From: Planomonospora_B alba
GTDB lineage: Bacteria > Actinomycetota > Actinomycetes > Streptosporangiales > Streptosporangiaceae
DNA: 64,000 nucleotides
Direction of reading: 5' to 3'
Assembly (NCBI RefSeq): GCF_039534085.1
Contig: NZ_BAAAUT010000035.1
Coordinates: 19,281 to 83,280 of the forward strand
A model generated the notes under the pieces. It worked only from the letters and a program-made list of their open reading frames with translations. It made no database searches and was not told the DNA's origin. This document shows, one piece after another, positions 35,240-43,762 of this stretch. The position numbers were made by a program, and so were the translations under genes. The stretch's first letter is position 1. Each line of letters opens with the position of its first letter.

Positions 35240-36565
35240 GAAGCTGGTCACTCGTCGAGCCGGGCGATGCGGGCCGCCCTGTCGAGATCGGCCTCGCTCG
35301 CGCCCGGAGCGGCCATGCGCAGGTTGTCGGCGATCGTGCCCTCGAAGCGGGATCGATGTCGCGCAGATCCACGCCGTACAGCCGGGCCGAGCCCCGCCGC
35401 GGGTCGTCGAAGCGGGGCAGCAGCTCGGCCGGGGTGGACTTGCCGGACCCGGACGGGCCGACCAGCGCGGTGATCGTGCCCCGTTCGAGGTCGAGGTCGA
35501 CGCCGTCCAGCGCGACCGTCTCACCGTAGGCGAAGCGGACCCCGCGCATCCGGACCACCGGACCGGGTGTGCCCGCGTCGGGTACGACCGGTTCGGCCGG
35601 GACGGGCAGCTCCGGTCCGGCGAGCGCCTCGCGGATGCCGCGGGCCACGCTCAGGCCGTGACCAGGGGGTGCACCGCCGTCATGACGGTCATCAGACCCG
35701 CGGTGATGACCGTCCCGAACACCAGGAACGCGATGAAGCCCGTCACCGGCAACCAGCCCGCCGCGGTGAGCACGCCTCCCGCGCTCGCCGTCACGACCAG
35801 CATGCTCGGCGGCGAAAGGAGGATCTCCGCGGTGACCGTCGCCGTGCTCGTCGCCCGCGCCCAGTCGAGGAAGAAGTGCGCGAAGCCGCGCGAGACCTCC
35901 TGGAAGCGGCGGCTCGCGGCCCCGGGAGTCCCGAACGCCTTGACGACGGCGATGCCGTTGACGAACTCGACCGCGGCACCGCTCAACCGGGTCAGCCACC
36001 GCATGAACTCCGGATACTTCGTCCCGGCGCCGGCCATCGCCCGCTGGTACGCGACCAGGCCGGTGACGAGCGGAAGCAGGCTGACCAGCGCCATCCGCCA
36101 GTCGGCGACCAGGAGGTACACGGTCGCCGCGACCGGCGGGACCGCGGCGGCCGTGGCCTCCACCACGGAGTGGGCGATGAGCTGGCGCAGCGCCGCGACA
36201 TCGTCCTCGACGATCTTCTTCGCGGTGCCCGAGTCGCGGTCGGTGAACCAGTCCAGGGGAAGCCTGCGCAGCTTGCCCGGCAGGTCGCGGCGGATGCCGG
36301 ACGAGACCCGGATGTCGGCCGGATGCGTCGGCACCCCCGCGGCGAAGGTGCCGAACTGCTTGACCGCCAGCGCCGCGAGCGCGATGGCGACGATCGGCCG
36401 CACATCCGCGTCACCGTGCAGCAGCCGCCGGCTGATCTCCGCCACGGCGATCAGCGGCGCCATCCCGGCGAGCGCGCTGACACCGGTCACGACGCCGCAG
36501 GCGATCAGGGTGGCACGCGCGGGAGCCAGCACCGAAGGCGCCCGCCGTGCCTCAGCTCCTCTCAC
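35240..36565 (-). pseudogene. Decayed TMD-NBD ABC transporter (IrtAB/YbtPQ-like)
   Basis: Residues 1-304 from GTG 36565 form an exporter-fold transmembrane domain (SGIRRDLPGKLRRLPLDWF, GTAKKIVEDD). The frame then breaks near 35655 and the nucleotide-binding domain continues in another frame (VALDGVDLDLERGTITALVGPSGSGKST), with Lys intact. A second break and internal loss follow near 35350, where the FEGTIADNLRMA block resumes, and the coding ends about 35240 before the ABC signature and Walker B. Exporter-fold importers YbtP/YbtQ and IrtA/IrtB take up Fe-yersiniabactin and carboxymycobactin, so this was plausibly a metallophore permease. It overlaps the MFS stop as part of the old operon. Confidence 0.8.
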
Positions 36566-37787
36566 CGCGGGAGAAGTGCCGGCTGGTGGGGACCAGGGCG
36601 GCCGCGGCGGGCGCCGAGAAGCACACCAGGGCGCAGACCGCCAGCACCGGCCGCCAGCCGAAGGCGTCCACGGCGGGAGCCAGGAACGCCAGGCCGAGGG
36701 GGGCCAGGCCGTAGGAGACGAGGAAGTCCAGCGAGGACACCCGGGCCAGCAGGCGCGGCTCGACCTCGCGCTGCGTGGCGGTGAACCAGGGCACGTTGAA
36801 CAGCTCGATCCCCAGGCCGGCGATGGCGTAGGCGGCGAACACCACCGCGGGGTGCACCGGCAGCAGCAGGCTGAGCGGGGCGAAGCCGTACAGGGCCAGG
36901 CCGGCCAGCGCCGTCCAGCCCTGCGCGCGGGGCTGCCTGCGCGCCATGAGCGCGGCGCCGGCGAGCGCGCCGGCGGTGTAGGCGGTGAGGGCTCCGGCGA
37001 GGACCGCCTCCGTCCCGTAGCGGTCCCGGCCGACCAGGGGCAGCGCCACCGCCGTGGCGGAGTAGCCGGTGAAGACGACGGCGGCCAGGGCGGCCAGACC
37101 GGCGAGGAACCACGGATGCCGCCGCGCCTCGCGCACCCCTTCGCCGAACTCCGCCAGCAGCGGCGTCCCCGCCCGCCCGGGGGCGGGCGCCTTGCTCCCG
37201 GGCGGGGGCAGGAGCGCGGCCACGAGCCAGAGCAGGCCGGTGCCGACGACCAATGTCCGGCTGCTCAGCACGGTCGCCAGCAGCGCGGTCGCCGCCGGTG
37301 CGACCAGGGTGGTGACACGGACGGCCAACGTGATCGCGGCGTTGGCCTGCCGGCGCCGCCCGGCGTCGACCACTTCGGCGGTCAGCGCCTGGAAGGCCGG
37401 TCTGCACGCGCCCTGACCGGCGCCGACGACCGCCGCCGCGGCGCTCATGAGCAGGACCGAGCGGCCGAGGCCCAGCGCGATGAGCGGGGTGGCCAGGGCG
37501 GCGGCCAGTCCCGCCCACAGCACGACGGCCCGGCGCGAGTACCGGTCGGCCAGGACCCCGGCGACGGGCACCGCCAGGAGGAAGCCCGCGGTGCGGGCGG
37601 CCAGGACGACGCCGAGCCCGGTGGCGCTCAGGGCGCGGTCCAGCACCGCGAGGCCGAGGACGAACGGCAGCGCCCAGGTCGCCAGACCCGAGGCGGTGGT
37701 GCCGGACCACAGCCGCAGGAACGACGGCTCGCGCCAGACCGGCCGGCCGCCGGACGACTCCGGGGACACGGTCGCCGGTGCGGTCAC
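36552..37787 (-). CDS. MFS transporter, candidate metallophore exporter
   Basis: A 411-residue major facilitator with 12 predicted helices; the loop-2 block is GVLADRYSRRAVVLW. It lies 28 bp after the siderophore-type binding protein in the Zur-controlled operon. Related proteins export enterobactin (EntS), and YbtX of the yersiniabactin locus is an MFS protein linked to zinc acquisition. Export of the product, or a YbtX-like role, is inference from position. Confidence 0.8.
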   Translation of the reverse strand: MTAPATVSPESSGGRPVWREPSFLRLWSGTTASGLATWALPFVLGLAVLDRALSATGLGVVLAARTAGFLLAVPVAGVLADRYSRRAVVLWAGLAAALATPLIALGLGRSVLLMSAAAAVVGAGQGACRPAFQALTAEVVDAGRRRQANAAITLAVRVTTLVAPAATALLATVLSSRTLVVGTGLLWLVAALLPPPGSKAPAPGRAGTPLLAEFGEGVREARRHPWFLAGLAALAAVVFTGYSATAVALPLVGRDRYGTEAVLAGALTAYTAGALAGAALMARRQPRAQGWTALAGLALYGFAPLSLLLPVHPAVVFAAYAIAGLGIELFNVPWFTATQREVEPRLLARVSSLDFLVSYGLAPLGLAFLAPAVDAFGWRPVLAVCALVCFSAPAAAALVPTSRHFSRGERS

Positions 37788-37815
37788 GGGGCGTGGCCCG
37801 TCGCGCCGTGACCGC

Positions 37816-38820
37816 TCATCTGTCCAGCTCGCGGAGGTAGGCGGCGAACTTCTCCAGACCGTCGATGGTGCGCGGCCCGCTGATGCCCTCGTTGTAGTCG
37901 AGGATGAAGAAGCGGTCGTTGACGACGGCGGGCAGCTTGCTGGTGGCGGGGAACTCCTTCAGGAACTCGATCTTCTCCCGGGCGGGCTTGTCCCCGTAGT
38001 CGAGGATGATGATGACCTCCGGCCTGGCCTTCACGACGGCCTCCCAGGTCACCTCGGTCCACCGGGCGTCGAGGCCGGCGAAGACGTTGCGGCCGCCGGC
38101 GAAGCGGATGATGTCGTTGGGCGGCACCTGGCTGCCGGCGGTGAAGGGCTTGTCGGTGCCCGAGTCGTACAGGAAGACCGGGACCTGCTCGCCCTCGGGC
38201 GCCTGCGCCCGCACCGCCTCGACGCGCTTGCGGTACCCGTCGACCAGGGAGCGGGCCCGGTCCTCGACACCGAAGATCCTCCCGAGGCGCTCCAGGTCCG
38301 TGTAGAGGCCCTCGAACGGCGTCACCCGCTCCGGATATCCGGGGTAGTTGAAGCACGACTCGGCGTGCATGAAGCTCTGGATCCTCAGGCCGTCGAGGAT
38401 GGCCGGGGTGATGCCGCGCTGGTCGCTGAAGCCCGAGCGCCACCCGGCGACCACGAAGTCGGCCTTGGCCTCCACGACCAGCTCGCGGTTGAGCAGGTCG
38501 TCGCTGAGGAACTTCACCTTGGCGTACTCCGCCGCCCAGGGCGACTCGGTGACGGGCGGGTTGGCGGGCGGCATGACGTAGCCGTGGACGTGCTCGGTGA
38601 GGCCGAGGGCGAACATCTTGTCGGCGCTGCCGCCTTCGTAGACGACGGCGCGGTGCGGAGTGGTGTACTCGACCGGCTGGCCGCACCGGTTGACCGTCAC
38701 CTTCCGGTCGGCCGCGGGGCCGTCCACCCGGGCTCCGCAGCCGGTCAGCAGCAGGACGCCCACCAGGGCGGGGACGGCGGAACGCAGCGGGCGGGACGCC
38801 AGCGGGGAGCGCGTGCTCAC
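37816..38820 (-). CDS. Siderophore-type lipoprotein binding protein (FecB family)
   Basis: 334 residues with a signal peptide and lipobox LLTGC, then the two-lobed periplasmic-binding fold of iron-siderophore and cobalamin importers (VVYEGGSADKMFALGL early, RWTEVTWEAVVKARPEVIII in the second lobe). The GTG at 38820 is preceded by AAAGGA and overlaps the ATPase stop. It is the capture protein for the adjacent FecCD/FecE pair. Confidence 0.88.
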   Translation of the reverse strand: MSTRSPLASRPLRSAVPALVGVLLLTGCGARVDGPAADRKVTVNRCGQPVEYTTPHRAVVYEGGSADKMFALGLTEHVHGYVMPPANPPVTESPWAAEYAKVKFLSDDLLNRELVVEAKADFVVAGWRSGFSDQRGITPAILDGLRIQSFMHAESCFNYPGYPERVTPFEGLYTDLERLGRIFGVEDRARSLVDGYRKRVEAVRAQAPEGEQVPVFLYDSGTDKPFTAGSQVPPNDIIRFAGGRNVFAGLDARWTEVTWEAVVKARPEVIIILDYGDKPAREKIEFLKEFPATSKLPAVVNDRFFILDYNEGISGPRTIDGLEKFAAYLRELDR

Positions 38821-39611
38821 GCGGGGTTTCCTTTCTCGGTCGGGGTCGGGCCCAGGTCGTAGAGCACCTGGGGGACGCCGGTGAGGGGGTGGGGGACGAT
38901 GCTCGCCGCGACGTCGAAGACGTCGCGCAGGAGCGCTTCGGTGAGGACCTCGGCGGGCGGCCCGCAGGCCACGAGGCTCCCGTGGGACAGCACCGCCAGC
39001 CGGTCGCACGCGGAGGCGGCGAGGTTGAGGTCGTGCAGGGTGACCAGCACGGTGAGGCCGGATCCCCTGAGCATCGACAACAGCCGGAGCTGGTGGTGCA
39101 GGTCGAGGTGGTTGGTCGGCTCGTCGAGGATCAGCACCTGGGGCTCCTGCACGAGCGCGCGGGCCACCAGGACCCGCTGGCGTTCGCCGCCGGACAGCGA
39201 CAGCACGCCGCGGCCGGCCAGGTGCGAGACCTCCGTCTGCGCCATCGCCCGGCGGCACAGCTCGCGTTCGGCCGCGCTGAGCGCCTGGTTGCCGCGCAGG
39301 TGCGGGGTGCGGCCGAGCGCGACGACCTCCTCGACGGTGAAGTCGAGGTCGGATCCTCCTTCCTGGGTGAGTGCCGCGATCATCCGGGCGCTCTCGCGCA
39401 GGGGGATCCGGTCCAGGTCCCTGCCGTCGATGCGCACCACGCCCCCGGTCGGCCGCAGGGCCCGGTACACGCATCTGAGGGCCGTGGTCTTGCCCGAGCC
39501 GTTCGGGCCGATCAGACCGACGATCTGCCGGGGTCCGACGGTGAGCGCCAGGTCGCGCAGCAGGGCGGTCCCGTCGACGGAGACCGAGATCTCATCGAGC
39601 AGAAGGGTCAT
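38817..39611 (-). CDS. Siderophore-type ABC ATPase (FecE/FhuC family)
   Basis: 264 residues: Walker A GPNGSGKTT, Q-loop, signature LSGGERQR, Walker B VLILDEPT and switch TLHD. Two bases separate it from the permease gene upstream. Confidence 0.92.
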   Translation of the reverse strand: MTLLLDEISVSVDGTALLRDLALTVGPRQIVGLIGPNGSGKTTALRCVYRALRPTGGVVRIDGRDLDRIPLRESARMIAALTQEGGSDLDFTVEEVVALGRTPHLRGNQALSAAERELCRRAMAQTEVSHLAGRGVLSLSGGERQRVLVARALVQEPQVLILDEPTNHLDLHHQLRLLSMLRGSGLTVLVTLHDLNLAASACDRLAVLSHGSLVACGPPAEVLTEALLRDVFDVAASIVPHPLTGVPQVLYDLGPTPTEKGNPA

Positions 39612-39613
39612 CG

Positions 39614-40744
39614 TCAGCGACCTCCGAACAGGTAGCCGCGGCGGCGCAGCAGGACGAGGAAGACCGGGACACCCACCAGTGCGGTGATCACGCCGATGGG
39701 GAGTTCCCGCGGGGCGACCATGGTCCGGGCCAGCAGGTCGGCCCAGACCATGAAGACCGCGCCGGCCAGCGGGGCGATCACGAGCACCCGCGCGTGCGCC
39801 GCACCGGTCCACAGGCGGACCATGTGCGGCAGCACCAGCCCGACGAACCCGATCGCACCGCTGACGGCGACCATCGCCCCCGTCGCCAGCGAGGTCAGCA
39901 CGAACAGTCCCCGGCGCAGCCGGCGGGCGTCCACCCCCAGGCTCGCGGAGGTCTCGTCACCCAGGGCGAGCACGTCGAGGGCCCGGCCGAGCCGGCGCAG
40001 GACGATGACCGCGACGGCCACGGCGGCGGTCACGACGGGCAGGGCTCCCCACGTCGCCGCCCCGAAACCGCCCATCGACCAGAACAGCACCGTGCTGGTC
40101 GCCTCGCCGTCCGGCACGAAGTACACGATCACGCTCATCACGGCCTGGAAGCCGAACGCCATCGCCACGCCGGTGAGCACCAGCCGCAGCGGCGCCAGGC
40201 CCGCGGCACCCCGCGAGGCCAGGTAGACCAGGGCCGAGACGAGCAGCGCCCCGAGGAACGCGCCGGCCGACACCGCGTAGACCCCCAGTGCGGCGAGGGA
40301 GCCGGAGACGGTGACCAGCACCGCTCCCGCCGAGGCCCCCGAGGACACGCCCAGGACGAACGGGTCGGCCAGCGCGTTGCGGACCATGGCCTGGATCGCC
40401 ACGCCGACCGCGCTGAGCCCGGCTCCGACCACGGCCGCCAGGAGCACGCGCGGGGTCCGCACCTGCCAGATGATCTGGTACGACGTCACCTCCTCGGCGG
40501 TGATCAGCCCTCCGGTGAGAGCCGCCCACAGGTAGCGGAGCGTCTCGCCGGGTGGCACGGCCGCCGCGCCCAGGCCGATCGCCAGCAGCACCGAGACGGC
40601 GAGGGCGCAGACCAGCAGGGCGGCGGCCGCGGGCGTCGGCAGTGCTCGCGCCGGCGGCCGGAGGGTTGCCTCCGGCGGAGCCGGAGCGGGAGGAAGGGAG
40701 CGCACGTCGAGGTCCGGGCGCTGCGAGGCGGAGGACGAGCCCAC
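39614..40744 (-). CDS. Siderophore-type ABC permease (FecCD family)
   Basis: A 376-residue FecCD permease with about ten membrane helices (RTPRVLLAAVVGAGLSAVG and GFVGLVLPHMVRL blocks). A single permease gene is present, so it probably works as a homodimer. The GTG at 40744 follows the Zur box by 15 bp. It is the first gene of the leftward operon permease-ATPase-binding protein-MFS-(dead ABC). Confidence 0.9.
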   Translation of the reverse strand: MGSSSASQRPDLDVRSLPPAPAPPEATLRPPARALPTPAAAALLVCALAVSVLLAIGLGAAAVPPGETLRYLWAALTGGLITAEEVTSYQIIWQVRTPRVLLAAVVGAGLSAVGVAIQAMVRNALADPFVLGVSSGASAGAVLVTVSGSLAALGVYAVSAGAFLGALLVSALVYLASRGAAGLAPLRLVLTGVAMAFGFQAVMSVIVYFVPDGEATSTVLFWSMGGFGAATWGALPVVTAAVAVAVIVLRRLGRALDVLALGDETSASLGVDARRLRRGLFVLTSLATGAMVAVSGAIGFVGLVLPHMVRLWTGAAHARVLVIAPLAGAVFMVWADLLARTMVAPRELPIGVITALVGVPVFLVLLRRRGYLFGGR

Positions 40745-40759
40745 GAAACACTCCGATAA

Positions 40760-40774
40760 TGAGAACCGTTTTCA
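40760..40774. promoter_or_regulatory. Zur box of the FecCD operon
   Basis: TGAGAACCGTTTTCA, with matching outer halves, 15 bp upstream of the GTG at 40744. It marks the right end of the Zur-controlled region. Confidence 0.8.
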
Positions 40775-41147
40775 CAAGACGATAGCAGTGGCCGGAAGAC
40801 CACCGAACCGGGGGCCAGTCGGCCGTCGGTGTGCAGCCATCTCCAACCCGTCGCAGAGGTCATGTTCCCGACCACGGCCGCCCGGGGCCGGTCCGCGCAC
40901 AGGTCCTCGCCACCGGCGGCCTTCCTCATCGGACGTCTCCGGCGCACCGGGACCGCGCACACCCCGGCCGAAGCCGAGCGCATCGACCGGGCCTCCGCCT
41001 CCGCGATGCCGCCGTCCCCGCCGGCGGCGCCGCCGGCCGCGATCGCGTTCGCGGTGACGTGGTAATCGGGCCCGCGTCCCGGCCTGCCGCGCCGATGCCG
41101 CACAATGGTCCGCCGACAGCGCCGCCGTCACGCGAGGAGTCCCCATC
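40775..41147. other. Intergenic, no gene seen
   Basis: Divergent spacer between the FecCD operon and the FhuF-like gene. Beyond the AGGAG ribosome-binding site of the latter, nothing convincing is seen; frames here look like GC-rich noise. Confidence 0.6.
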
Positions 41148-41948
41148 GTGTCCCATCCGCCCGCCGACCCGGCGACCGTGCTCACGACCCTGGCCGGGTA
41201 CGGCGAGCGCTACCGGCTGGAGACCGCCCCCGGCACGGGCGAGGACTGGATCGCCGCCGACCGGCTGCTGGACCCCGCCTCCGAGGAGCTGACCCGGGTG
41301 CTGGAGGCCGAGCGGACGGCCAGCGGGCAGGTGTCCGCGCACGCCACGGCGCTGACCGTGATGGCCGTCTACGCGGGCACGGTCACCGCTCCCGCTCTGC
41401 TGGCGTGGGCGCTGCACGACCAGGTGCTGGACGTGCGGCCGCCGAACGTGCTGCTGCGGCTCGACGACCACCACGGGTTCGCGGCCGTCGCGCTGCGCCG
41501 GCCCCGTCTGGCCGACGTCTCCCGCACGACCCCGGACGAGCGGCTGCGACTCCTCGTGGGCCAGGTCCTCGACGAGCACCTGTTCCCGGTCGCCGAGGCG
41601 CTGCGGGCGCGCAGCCGCGCGGGCCGGCGGCAGTTGCACGGCGGCATCGCCCACGGGTGCGCCGCGGCGTTCGGTGCCGCGAGCAGGAGGCCCGGAGCCG
41701 ACGTCGACCTGCTGCAGCGTGCCCACGACAGGTTCCTCGCGGCCTGCCCGCCGGAACTGGGCACGCTCGGGGAGACGGTCCGGCTCTCCGAAGACGGCGC
41801 CGAAGGACTGTTCTACCTGCGCCGGACGTGCTGCCTGTTCTACACCGCCGTCCACGGCGACAAGTGCGCCAGTTGCTGCCTGGACAGCGTGGAGGACCGC
41901 ATCACCCGCTACCGCCGCATCCTCACCGGCGGCGCGGCCCCGCACTGA
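41148..41948 (+). CDS. FhuF-like 2Fe-2S ferric-siderophore reductase
   Basis: A 266-residue cytoplasmic protein whose C-terminus has C228-C229-x10-C240-x2-C243, the FhuF-type 2Fe-2S signature. Such proteins release iron from siderophores by reduction. The GTG at 41148 has AGGAG upstream. It borders the Zur-controlled transporter operon but shows no Zur box. It may serve another siderophore, or indicate that the metallophore also carries iron. Confidence 0.8.
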   Translation: MSHPPADPATVLTTLAGYGERYRLETAPGTGEDWIAADRLLDPASEELTRVLEAERTASGQVSAHATALTVMAVYAGTVTAPALLAWALHDQVLDVRPPNVLLRLDDHHGFAAVALRRPRLADVSRTTPDERLRLLVGQVLDEHLFPVAEALRARSRAGRRQLHGGIAHGCAAAFGAASRRPGADVDLLQRAHDRFLAACPPELGTLGETVRLSEDGAEGLFYLRRTCCLFYTAVHGDKCASCCLDSVEDRITRYRRILTGGAAPH

Positions 41949-42226
41949 CCCGCCTTCCCGCCCTCCCCTCCGCCGGAGAGGGCTCAGCGGCGGCGGGCCA
42001 CGAGCGGAGGTCCGCCTCCGCCGTCCGCGGGCCGTCCGCCGGGGCGACCGGTACGGGCACCCCGCCTTCCCGTTGAAGGCCGCCCCGGCTGTCGTGGGCC
42101 GACGGACACGGCCACCACCGCCGCCCGCACAGCGCGCCGCGGTTGCACCCGACCCGCGCGTCTGCGACGCCTCCCGCCCGGCAGCAGTGCGTTCTTCCTC
42201 CGACGGCCCTGCCCGGAAACAGCTTT
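41949..42226. other. Intergenic, no gene seen
   Basis: Spacer between the reductase and the CsoR-like operator. No recognisable frame or RNA is seen. Confidence 0.5.
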
Positions 42227-42255
42227 GATTCTATACCCCCAGGGGGTATAGAATC
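42227..42255. promoter_or_regulatory. Perfect 29-bp palindrome, CsoR-type operator
   Basis: 14-bp arms (42227-42240 and 42242-42255) around one central A, with core TATACCCCC/GGGGGTATA. C-tract/G-tract palindromes with TA ends are typical operators of the CsoR/RcnR family (Cu(I) or Ni/Co sensors). It lies 38 bp upstream of the DUF4396 start. No CsoR gene is in the window. Confidence 0.75.
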
Positions 42256-42293
42256 GGGCGCGCAGTTCAGAACCGACGAACGAGGAGACCGCC

Positions 42294-42836
42294 ATGTCCG
42301 AGCCGGCTCACCACACCAGCCACGGGGATCACGGAGGGCACCGGAGTCACCGCGACCACGGACACCACGAGCACGGCCACCAGGCCGGTCACCCGTCGAA
42401 GGCGAGCTGGCGGACAGCCGCCTCCGCCACCCTGCACTGCCTCACCGGCTGCGCCATCGGCGAGGTCCTCGGCCTGGTGATCGGCACCGCCCTGGGCTGG
42501 TCCACCGCGCCCACCATCGTGCTCGCCGTCGCACTGGCCTTCTTCTTCGGCTACCTGCTCACCCTGCTCCCGCTGCGCCGGGCCGGAGTGGACTGGGGCA
42601 CCGCGATCAGGCTCGCCCTGGCCGCCGACACCGTCTCCATCATCGTCATGGAGATCATCGACAACGGCGTCATGCTGGCGATCCCCGGCGCCATGGACGC
42701 CGGCCTGGCCACCCCCCTGTTCTGGGGCGCCCTCGCCCTCGCCCTGCTGGTCGCCTTCCTCGTCACCACCCCGGTCAACAAGTGGATCATCGGCCGGGGC
42801 AGGGGCCACGCCGTCGTCCACGCCTACCATCACTGA
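42294..42836 (+). CDS. DUF4396 membrane protein with His-rich N-terminus
   Basis: 180 residues: about 40 N-terminal residues loaded with His, Gly and Asp (HTSHGDHGGHRSHRDHGHH), then four membrane helices and a short His-ending tail. The family has no proven function. The His-rich head plus the CsoR-like operator point to copper or nickel handling. GAGGAG precedes the ATG. Confidence 0.75.
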   Translation: MSEPAHHTSHGDHGGHRSHRDHGHHEHGHQAGHPSKASWRTAASATLHCLTGCAIGEVLGLVIGTALGWSTAPTIVLAVALAFFFGYLLTLLPLRRAGVDWGTAIRLALAADTVSIIVMEIIDNGVMLAIPGAMDAGLATPLFWGALALALLVAFLVTTPVNKWIIGRGRGHAVVHAYHH

Positions 42837-42999
42837 GGAGAACACTTCCGGCGCGCGGGGACACGGCCGGCCGGCTCCGGCCGGTCATCGGCATGCCGGC
42901 CCGGTACGCCGGCAGCGGCCCCCTGAGCATCGCCGGCCGTCCGGTGCCACCTCCGGACAACCTGCCCGACCGCCCCGGAGGTCGGAACGGGGCCCGCCC

Positions 43000-43150
43000 C
43001 TGAAGTGTGGGCACCTCGAGTACCGGATGTTCGTCGCCGACCACCGAGACGCCTTCGGAGGCCCGCGCATCACCGCCGAGCTGCGCGCTGCCGGGCGGCA
43101 GGCCAATCGCGAGCGGGCGGCGCGGGTGATGCGCGGCGCCCAGCCGTGCC
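43000..43150 (+). pseudogene. IS3-family transposase fragment
   Basis: One frame gives FGGPRITAELRAAGRQANRERAARVMRG, matching the N-terminal OrfB motif of IS3-type transposases (YGxPRITAELR, VNRKRVARLMR). No DDE domain follows. The rest of the 42837-43234 gap shows nothing else. Confidence 0.65.
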
Positions 43151-43234
43151 TGCATGCGCAGGTAGGCGCGCCAGGCACGCTGCCGGTCGTCGTCGAGCCG
43201 GCGGGTGTCCATGCGTCCGCCGCACCCGCTATAC

Positions 43235-43304
43235 ATGACACATCATCGAGTTTGCGGAATGAATGACGCGTCATGCGAGTTGAACCAAGTGAATGACACG
43301 TCAT
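43235..43304. promoter_or_regulatory. Three 12-bp operator repeats upstream of YceI
   Basis: ATGACACATCAT (43235-43246), ATGACGCGTCAT (43263-43274, perfect palindrome) and ATGACACGTCAT (43293-43304), spaced 28 and 30 bp apart, about three helical turns. They look like tandem sites for one dimeric repressor. The closest is 20 bp from the start codon. Confidence 0.65.
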
Positions 43305-43324
43305 CTTCTTCTCGGAGGGTTCCC

Positions 43325-43702
43325 ATGGCCGCCCCCGGCCTCGACCCGGACCCGTTCACCGGCACCTACACCCTCGACCCGGCCCACACCCCGATCGGCT
43401 TCGTCGCCCGCCACGCCGCGGTCACCAAGGTCCGCGGCGCCTTCGACGACTTCGACGGCACCGTCGTCTTCGACGCCGCCGACCCGGCCGCCACCGCCGT
43501 GACCGGGACCATCCGGGCCGCCAGCGTCGACACCCGCGACGAGCACCTGCGCGGCAACACCCGGCTCGGCTTCGAGGGCTCGGTGACGATCAACCGCAAG
43601 GACTACGGCGTGACCTGGAACGCCGCGCTGGAGACCGGCGATTTCCCGGTCAGCGACAAGATCGTGCTGGAGTCCGAGGTCTCCGCGATCAAGAACGCCT
43701 GA
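43325..43702 (+). CDS. YceI-like lipid-binding protein with internal deletion
   Basis: 125 residues; YceI proteins are normally about 180-200 residues. The start (TYTLDPAHTPIGFVARHAAVTKVRGAF) and end (INRKDYGVTWN, VSDKIVLESEVSAI) are typical, but after DEHLR (about residue 76) the sequence jumps straight to GNTRLGFEG. This loses the segment that normally holds the SADFFD and GDLTIRGVT blocks. The frame is kept. The beta-barrel that binds an isoprenoid-like ligand would lack strands, so function is doubtful. Confidence 0.8.
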   Translation: MAAPGLDPDPFTGTYTLDPAHTPIGFVARHAAVTKVRGAFDDFDGTVVFDAADPAATAVTGTIRAASVDTRDEHLRGNTRLGFEGSVTINRKDYGVTWNAALETGDFPVSDKIVLESEVSAIKNA

Positions 43703-43762
43703 TCAGGCCCGTCCCCGGCACCGGCGACCCGGCCCTCACCACCGTCCTGGAAGGAACCCGGC

